From Vulcanimicrobiota bacterium (GTDB taxonomy: Bacteria > Vulcanimicrobiota > Vulcanimicrobiia > Vulcanimicrobiales > Vulcanimicrobiaceae), in assembly GCA_030040695.1 (NCBI GenBank), contig JASHTE010000252.1, positions 1-10,471 of the forward strand: a DNA stretch of 10,471 bases. Direction: 5' to 3'. Shown one piece after another: positions 6,267 through 10,471 of this stretch (positions are counted from its first letter, which is position 1; every line of letters begins with the position of its first letter). The position numbers and the translations under genes were made by a program. A model generated the notes under the pieces. It saw nothing but the letters and a program-made list of their open reading frames with translations, was not told the DNA's origin and made no database searches.

Positions 6267-6401
6267 GGTCGCCGCCGCCCCTCTGGTGAGAGAGCGCGCG
6301 TATCGGCGGAGACCTCGATAGCCGCAGTGGTAGCGTCTACGCCCCTTTCCGGGTGACGGCTGGACCCTGCCCTGAGGCGTGTGTCAGGAAGGGAACCCTG
6401 G
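6267..6401 (+). promoter_or_regulatory. about 130-nt untranslated leader of the 3D-protein gene
   Basis: This stretch lies between the inferred transcription start and the GTG at 6402 and has no credible ORF. It can form local stems: GTAG/CTAC around CGT (near 6331-6341), and CCTGA/TCAGG around 6371-6388 with CCCT/AGGG outside it. A long leader before a cell-wall 3D/Rpf-like gene is where cyclic-di-AMP (ydaO) riboswitches often sit. The 3' part has short look-alikes (AGGCGT, then GGAAGGG), but the ydaO core GGGGUGAAU and CCCGAACCCG are not found, so I do not call a riboswitch. Confidence 0.35.
6386..6393 (+). promoter_or_regulatory. ribosome binding site deciding the 3D-protein start
   Basis: AGGAAGGG lies 8 nt before the GTG at 6402. 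It falls downstream of the alternative GTG at 6381, which has no such site, and so favours 6402. It overlaps the 3' arm of the leader hairpin, so folding could mask it. Confidence 0.65.
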
Positions 6402-7085
6402 GTGATCCGACCCATCCGGCTGCTGCCGAGTATTATTACCCTCATTCTCGCCTCGGTTTCGACGACGCTTTCGTCGGGAGCCACGGCGGTGGTTCTGCCA
6501 CCTCAAGGCGGGATGCAGCTCCCTACCCACGTGACAAGCTGGGAGTATCATGCGCGCACTCCTATCGCCTTCACCACGCTCTACCGTCTCGATCTCGCTC
6601 GCGGGCAAGCCCCGCGCGTCATCGCACGCGGACATGACGGGATCCGCATAACGGTAACACGCTTCGCGCCGCTCGCCGACGGTCGCGTGCGCCGCACCGT
6701 GACGCACTACGTCATGCAGATGCCGCGGCCGCGCATCGTCGACGTCCCGCTGGGAACGTACGGCGAGCTCGATCGCTATGCGCTCGCGCGCTTCGGCTTC
6801 ATCGCACAGAGCGAGGTGCAGATGATCGCCACCGCATACACGGCGAATTGTTACGGTTGCAGCGGCATCACGGCAATCGGGCGTCCGGCGGGGCGCGGCA
6901 TCGTCGCCGTCGATCCGCGTGTCATTCCACTTGGATCCCACCTCTATATTCCTGGATACGGCTTCGCGCTGGCTGGCGACACGGGAGGGGACATCCGCGG
7001 CAATCGCGTCGATCTCGGTTTCGGCTCGTACGGTGAAGCGATTCAGTTCGGTCGTCGCGAAGTCACCGTCTACCGATTGAAGTAA
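6402..7085 (+). CDS. exported G5-like/3D-domain protein, putative peptidoglycan hydrolase
   Basis: A 227-residue protein with a signal peptide (MIRPIR, hydrophobic core, cleavage near SGATA/VV after residue 29). The middle (about 83-120) reads like a G5/DUF348-type linker (RFAPLADGRVRRTVTHYVMQ, then MPRPRIVDVPLGTY). The C-terminal 3D domain runs from about 142 to 226: MIATAYTANCYGCSG, GIVAVDPRVIPLG, AGDTGGDIRGNRVDLGF. It carries the three name-giving aspartates D171, D193 and D204. 3D domains share the double-psi barrel of lytic transglycosylases such as MltA and occur in RpfB/YabE/YuiC-like wall proteins. Cys150 and Cys153 (CYGC) might form a disulfide. The gene lies just before rsmA, an order also seen for yabE-like genes in Bacillus (yabE-rnmV-ksgA), here without rnmV. 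The start is fixed by the ribosome site at 6386-6393. Confidence 0.88.
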   Translation: MIRPIRLLPSIITLILASVSTTLSSGATAVVLPPQGGMQLPTHVTSWEYHARTPIAFTTLYRLDLARGQAPRVIARGHDGIRITVTRFAPLADGRVRRTVTHYVMQMPRPRIVDVPLGTYGELDRYALARFGFIAQSEVQMIATAYTANCYGCSGITAIGRPAGRGIVAVDPRVIPLGSHLYIPGYGFALAGDTGGDIRGNRVDLGFGSYGEAIQFGRREVTVYRLK

Positions 7086-7903
7086 CGGACCCTCGCGCAC
7101 TCCTCGCGGCGCACGGCCTTCGGCCGCGCAAGCGCCTCGGTCAGCACTTTCTGCTCGATACGTCTGCAGCGATGCGCATCGCGCACATCGCGCTCGCAGG
7201 GAACGCGCGAGTCCTCGAGATCGGCGCCGGCACCGGCACGCTTACCGCGGCTTTGCTCGAAGCCGGTGCCACGGTTACCGCCGTCGAGATCGATCCGCAC
7301 CTCGTCGTCATTCTTCGTGAGCGCGCCGACCTGCGCGCGGCGACGATTCTCCAAGCCGATGCGCTGGCGTTTGATTACGCGGACTTGGCACGGTCCGGAG
7401 CCTGGTGCGTTGCCGGGAATCTCCCGTACAACATCGCGACGCCGCTCGTCACAAAGCTCGTCGAGATGGGCGGTGGCCCGCAGACGCTCACCGTGATGGT
7501 ACAACGTGACGTCGCCGAGCGGTTCTCCGCGCGTCCTGGGACCGCGGCCTACGGCAGCCTCTCGGTCGCGGTGCAGTACGCGATGGACGTGCGTCGCGAG
7601 CTCACGCTCCCTCCGCGCGCCTTCTTTCCGCAGCCGAAGGTCGACTCAACGGTCGTTCACATGACGCGCCGTCGCACGCCGGCCGTGCATCCCCGTGACG
7701 TCGCACTCTTTCGGCAGGTCGTGCGCGCTGCGTTCGCGTACCGCCGCAAAACGCTCGTGAACAGCCTCGTGCTTGCGCTTGCGCTCGAGCGGCCGCGGGT
7801 GGAACGTGCCGTAACGACCGCCGGCATTCGATTGGAGGAACGTGGAGAACGACTCGACCTCGCAGCTTTCGCCAAGTTGGCCGACGCGCTGGCCGAGGGG
7901 TAG
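7076..7903 (+). CDS. rsmA: 16S rRNA (adenine1518/1519-N6)-dimethyltransferase
   Basis: KsgA-type enzyme that dimethylates the two adjacent adenines of helix 45 late in 30S assembly. Read from 7076 it has 275 residues. PRALLAAHGLRPRKRLGQHF (about 6-25) is the expected N-terminus. Motif I is VLEIGAGTG (46-54), followed by AVEID. The catalytic motif NLPYNI starts at N115. The C-terminal signatures are FFPQPKVDSTVV and AFAYRRKTLVNSL. The frame has no ATG, GTG or TTG from the stop at 7034 until the ATG at 7172, which would delete the conserved RLGQHFLLD segment. The only known start-like codon at the right place is ATT at 7076, overlapping the end of the 3D-protein gene by 10 nt without its own ribosome site. 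An unusual start with coupled reinitiation, or a sequence error, is therefore likely. The CPBP gene overlaps its end by 62 nt. Confidence 0.92.
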   Translation: MEVTDPRALLAAHGLRPRKRLGQHFLLDTSAAMRIAHIALAGNARVLEIGAGTGTLTAALLEAGATVTAVEIDPHLVVILRERADLRAATILQADALAFDYADLARSGAWCVAGNLPYNIATPLVTKLVEMGGGPQTLTVMVQRDVAERFSARPGTAAYGSLSVAVQYAMDVRRELTLPPRAFFPQPKVDSTVVHMTRRRTPAVHPRDVALFRQVVRAAFAYRRKTLVNSLVLALALERPRVERAVTTAGIRLEERGERLDLAAFAKLADALAEG

Positions 7904-8669
7904 CTTCTCGTTCGGCCGGACGATCGCGTTCATCTGTCTGGTCGCGGGCGTCTTTCTCGTAACACTCTTCGTAGCGGCCGTCGGAGCCACGCTCTGGCTC
8001 GAGCTACACGGTCAGCGCGCTAGCTTGATGGCCACCGCGGTGAGCCACGGCACGCTCGTGAACGCGCCGGTTTTCATCGCCTTGTCGAGCGCGCAGCTCA
8101 TCGGAGAGGCCTGCGGTGTCATCGTCATCCTCGTCGGACTGCCGCGGCTCACGCATCTTTCGCTGCGCGAGATCGGGTTTCGGGCGATCTCTCCGCGCGT
8201 GATCGGCTACGCGCTGCTCGGCGCGGCGGGCATGGTGCTCGTCGCGGACGTGGGTTCGGGCATCGTCTCCGCTTGGAATCCGCACGCAGTGCACCCTCAA
8301 GTGGTCGAAAAAATGTTCGAAACACTCAGACACCAGCGCAGCGGCTTGATCTTCTTCATCCTTTTCGCCGTCGTCTTGCAGCCGATCGCCGAAGAGATGA
8401 TCTTTCGCGTCTTCATCTTCAACCTCGTCCTGCGGTACGCCGGTTTTTGGATCGCCGCGATCGTCAGCGGCGGCCTCTTCGGCGCCGCGCACACGATCTC
8501 GGGCGGCGCGGACGACGTGAGTGCGGCCTTGCTTGCGGCCGGCGGCGTCGTGCTCTGCTGGGTCTATTACCGGTCGCGCAATGCGTACACGTCGATGATC
8601 TCGCACGGACTCTTCAATGCGCTGACCGTCGCAGCGCTCTACTACGCACCTAAGCTCGCAGGCTCGTAA
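7842..8669 (+). CDS. CPBP family intramembrane glutamic protease
   Basis: A 275-residue membrane protein of the CPBP/Abi (Rce1-like) family, which cleaves peptide bonds within the membrane. The catalytic motifs are all present: EExxxR as E184-E185-M-I-F-R189, FxxxH as F213-GAA-H217, and HxxxN as H255-GLF-N259. Hydrophobic stretches are visible near 28-50, 72-100, 118-140, 168-185, 200-215 and 228-245. The GTG at 7842 is the only practical start before the first membrane segment; GGAGG lies only about 3 nt before it, rather close. It begins inside rsmA, suggesting coupled translation. Its stop overlaps the convergent GT9 gene by 20 nt. Family roles range from prenyl-protein processing to bacteriocin immunity; the substrate here is unknown. 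Confidence 0.9.
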   Translation: MENDSTSQLSPSWPTRWPRGSFSFGRTIAFICLVAGVFLVTLFVAAVGATLWLELHGQRASLMATAVSHGTLVNAPVFIALSSAQLIGEACGVIVILVGLPRLTHLSLREIGFRAISPRVIGYALLGAAGMVLVADVGSGIVSAWNPHAVHPQVVEKMFETLRHQRSGLIFFILFAVVLQPIAEEMIFRVFIFNLVLRYAGFWIAAIVSGGLFGAAHTISGGADDVSAALLAAGGVVLCWVYYRSRNAYTSMISHGLFNALTVAALYYAPKLAGS

Positions 8670-9735
8670 GTACCGCCTCTGCCGGAATCGTGCGCGTCGC
8701 GAGCATCTCTTTGCGATGCCACGCGTCGGGAAGCGTTCGCGTTGCGGGGCGGCGGTCGAAGCCGCGCTCACGCACGTAGGAGCCGATCAGGTGTAGTGCG
8801 TCGCGTTGCGGCTCGTCGTACCACTCCGGAAGGTGCGTCTGCCACACGCCGACGATCGGAAAACCGCCGCGCGCCATCGCTACGTGCAACGGCCCTGCCG
8901 GAATCGCAACGACGCCGTCCACTCGCCCGAGAAGCGCGAGGAATGCTCGCGCGAACGGCGCGTCGAGCTGGCCGAAGAGCTCGCGATATCCCGCGACGAT
9001 CTCGCGCCCCGGCCACGGTGATGCGTCGCCGAGCGCTGGATCCTCCATCGCGACGACCCGTGCTTGCGGATCGTCGCGTGCCAGCAGGTGGACGAAGCGC
9101 CGCGCTTCACTCGGATCCCAGTTCTTCCGCTCCGCGGTATAGCCCGCGATCGAGAGCACGTAGCGGCGAGTACCTGCGGGCGCGAAGCGCTGCAGCCGCT
9201 CATCGACACGTGCCTGAAGCTCCGGCGTTACGGTGAAGTCGAGCGTTGTCGACAGCGGCGCCGAGAGATCGAAGGCCGCGAGTCGCTCGCGAGCGATGAG
9301 CAGCCGCGCGAGATTGCGCGCCTTGCTCTGAAAGGGAAACGCGGTGCGACCTTCGGTTTCAGGATAATCGGTCCAGAGCACGACCGTGGGACCGAACGCC
9401 CCGAGCTCCGTCGCGAGCGGCTCGGGCGCGTGCACCTCGCGCGGTCGACCGTCGAGCCCGCGCAGCTCGAGGCCGAGATGCTTTGCGCCGGCTGATGATC
9501 CGTCCCCTGGTTCGCGCACGCCGCTGCGCAAGACGCGAACGTACTGGTTGCCTTCCAGAATCGCCGAGTAATCGTCGCCGAAGCGCGCAATCGCATACAC
9601 ATTCGACGGCTCGAGCATCGGCAGGATTGCAGCGAGATGCACCCAGTCGCCCAAGCCGTGCGGCCAGTAGACGAAGACGCGTTCGCCCCGGAGCGCGGCA
9701 AAGCGCCCGCGATCCTCTCGCATTGCGCGCAGCAT
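8650..9735 (-). CDS. family 9-type glycosyltransferase (heptosyltransferase-like)
   Basis: A 361-residue GT-B protein. HGLGDWVHLAAILPML (26-41) corresponds to the GxGD phosphate-binding start of ADP-heptose:LPS heptosyltransferases. RRYVLSIAGYTAERKNWDPSE (190-210) matches the start of the C-terminal donor domain. VAIPAGPLHVAMARGGFPIV (276-295) matches the DSGPLHLA signature, with the usual Ser replaced by Ala. Such enzymes add heptose or related sugars to LPS core or other surface glycans; the actual sugar is unknown. The ATG at 9735 follows the VOC stop by one base, so the two are probably one transcript, though no clear ribosome site is seen. An ATG at 9723 is an alternative. It ends tail to tail with the CPBP gene. 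Confidence 0.8.
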   Translation of the reverse strand: MLRAMREDRGRFAALRGERVFVYWPHGLGDWVHLAAILPMLEPSNVYAIARFGDDYSAILEGNQYVRVLRSGVREPGDGSSAGAKHLGLELRGLDGRPREVHAPEPLATELGAFGPTVVLWTDYPETEGRTAFPFQSKARNLARLLIARERLAAFDLSAPLSTTLDFTVTPELQARVDERLQRFAPAGTRRYVLSIAGYTAERKNWDPSEARRFVHLLARDDPQARVVAMEDPALGDASPWPGREIVAGYRELFGQLDAPFARAFLALLGRVDGVVAIPAGPLHVAMARGGFPIVGVWQTHLPEWYDEPQRDALHLIGSYVRERGFDRRPATRTLPDAWHRKEMLATRTIPAEAVLTSLRA

Positions 9736-9736
9736 G

Positions 9737-10090
9737 TTACATGCGCTGGTGCAGGCCGAAACGATTCCCCTCGGGATCGCTCGCGAAGCACGAGCGACAA
9801 CTACTCGGAAACTCGTTCACCTCGCTGACGTCGCCCGCGCCGCCTGCGATGAGGCGTTCTCGCGCCGACTCGATATCGTCAACTTCGAACATGGCACCAT
9901 TCGACTTGCCCGGAGTAAAGCCGAGCGGCTCGCCATTCCCAACACCGAAGGCCGTCGTTCCAATGTCGAACTCGGACCAGTGATCGCCGAATACCTTTCC
10001 GGGCTTCAAGCCGACAACGTCGCGATAGAATGCTGCGGCGCGAGGAACGTCGCGAACCGAGTACGCGACAAACGCTAAGTCTTTGACCAT
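9737..10090 (-). CDS. VOC-superfamily (glyoxalase/bleomycin-resistance-like) protein
   Basis: A 117-residue single-domain protein of two beta-alpha-beta-beta-beta modules. The first opens with LAFVAYSVRDVPRAAAFYRDVVGLK (split as residues 5-14 and 15-29); the second with AMFEVDDIESARERL (66-80) and closes with FASDPEGNRFGLHQ (102-115). VOC proteins bind a metal ion and act as lyases, dioxygenases or binding proteins. The usual first-strand His is Tyr or Ala here and the usual C-terminal Glu is replaced (GLHQ), so the metal site may use E40 and H114 or be absent; no substrate can be assigned. The ATG at 10090 overlaps, on opposite strands, a possible ATG of the rightward methyltransferase gene. 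The stop is one base before the GT9 gene. Confidence 0.88.
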   Translation of the reverse strand: MVKDLAFVAYSVRDVPRAAAFYRDVVGLKPGKVFGDHWSEFDIGTTAFGVGNGEPLGFTPGKSNGAMFEVDDIESARERLIAGGAGDVSEVNEFPSSCRSCFASDPEGNRFGLHQRM

Positions 10091-10148
10091 GCGTGGCTTC
10101 TTCGAACTAAGGGAAGCGGTGCCTTTCTCGCAGAAAGTGCGGCTGCCG

Positions 10149-10471
10149 ATGATCAGCGATGAGGCGTTAGTCGCCTACTATGAGACGAAGAATCGTGCCG
10201 AGGAGCGACGTGTCGCCACCGGAGAGCGAAGAGACGTCTCGACTGATGCGCTGCGCGACGAGATCGAGTCGCACAGCCAAGATCTCTACCGCGAGCGCCT
10301 CGGAGGCCTCGCGAATCTCGCCGTCGGCGAAGTCGGTGTGGGCGCCGGAGACTTCGCCCGCTTTGCCTTTGCGCAAAAGCCGCGCACGCTCGTGCTCATC
10401 GACGTCTCGCCCGCCCGCATGGAGTTGCTCGCGCAAGAGTTCGGGCGTCGCTCCGGTGACGTCGGGGTCAA
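10149..10471 (+). CDS. SAM-dependent methyltransferase-like protein, 5' part
   Basis: At least 107 codons, open to the window edge. The visible segment has a charged N-terminus (DEALVAYYETKNRAEERR), a helix (LRDEIESHSQDLYRERLGGL), then a Rossmann start: EVGVGAGDFARF (about 61-72) as motif I, and TLVLIDVSPARMELLAQEF (about 80-98) with the motif II acidic residue D85. This is typical of class I methyltransferases; the substrate cannot be named. The start is unsettled: ATG at 10149 has AGAAAG 11 nt before it, while GTG at 10137, GTG at 10119 and ATG at 10089 are also in frame. The last overlaps the ATG of the divergent VOC gene. A weak promoter-like TTGACC lies at 10083-10088. Confidence 0.7.
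   Translation, partial: MISDEALVAYYETKNRAEERRVATGERRDVSTDALRDEIESHSQDLYRERLGGLANLAVGEVGVGAGDFARFAFAQKPRTLVLIDVSPARMELLAQEFGRRSGDVGV

Noticed and set aside
6290..6401. Canonical cyclic-di-AMP (ydaO) riboswitch
   Set aside because: Only short 3' look-alikes are present; the conserved GGGGUGAAU and CCCGAACCCG blocks are not found in the right order.
7034..7090. Programmed -1 frameshift from the 3D-protein gene into rsmA
   Set aside because: The 3D domain ends normally at its TAA, and no slippery heptamer is present near the junction.
8306..8319. CGAAAAAATGTTCG, one mismatch from a LexA box
   Set aside because: It lies inside the CPBP coding sequence with no promoter or gene start nearby, and it breaks the CGAAC half-site.
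1..10471. CRISPR arrays, tRNA/rRNA genes, insertion sequences, toxin-antitoxin pairs
   Set aside because: No regularly spaced repeats, tRNA cloverleaf, rRNA-like stretch, transposase motif or small paired genes were seen on either strand.

Overview
The window is GC-rich, gene-dense bacterial DNA with very short intergenic gaps, several start/stop overlaps, and GTG or TTG starts next to ATG. It encodes a Rho factor with a basic N-terminal arm, a G5-like/3D wall protein, a GT9 (heptosyltransferase-type) enzyme and a TonB-like/TPR exported protein. Together these suggest an environmental diderm of a poorly cultured high-GC lineage. Candidatus Eremiobacterota or a nearby phylum is my best guess, from general resemblance only and not a proven assignment.

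Layout. Positions 1-6114 are a leftward (minus-strand) block. In transcription order it holds a GT4 glycosyltransferase, a small unrecognised protein that may have a degenerate RNase H fold, the 3-methyladenine DNA glycosylase Mpg, transcription terminator Rho, pseudouridine synthase RluB, and an exported TonB-like/TPR protein that starts inside the rluB stop codon. The first codons of one further gene may lie at the left edge. Positions 6115-6401 hold a divergent control region with a dispersed-repeat-like segment, an extended -10 element and an untranslated leader. Positions 6402-8669 are a rightward block: a 3D-domain wall protein, the 16S rRNA dimethyltransferase RsmA and a CPBP membrane protease, each overlapping the next. 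Positions 8650-10090 are leftward again (VOC protein, then a GT9 glycosyltransferase), meeting the CPBP gene tail to tail. A rightward class I methyltransferase-like gene starts near 10149 and runs off the window.

The most interesting signal is at 4967-4980. The palindrome CGAACATGTGTTCG fits the Gram-positive-type LexA/DinR box (CGAACRNRYGTTCG) perfectly and fills most of the spacer between a -35-like and a -10-like hexamer. It sits directly in front of the small unknown gene and mpg, so I infer a two-gene SOS-controlled repair unit in which the small protein is the undescribed member. Rho has its own promoter inside the 3' end of mpg and can be made independently.

Other points of note: rsmA has no ATG, GTG or TTG upstream of its conserved N-terminal motif and may start at ATT; a 19-bp imperfect inverted repeat embraces the rho stop codon; and the 3D-protein gene has a leader of about 130 nt with unexplained potential structure.
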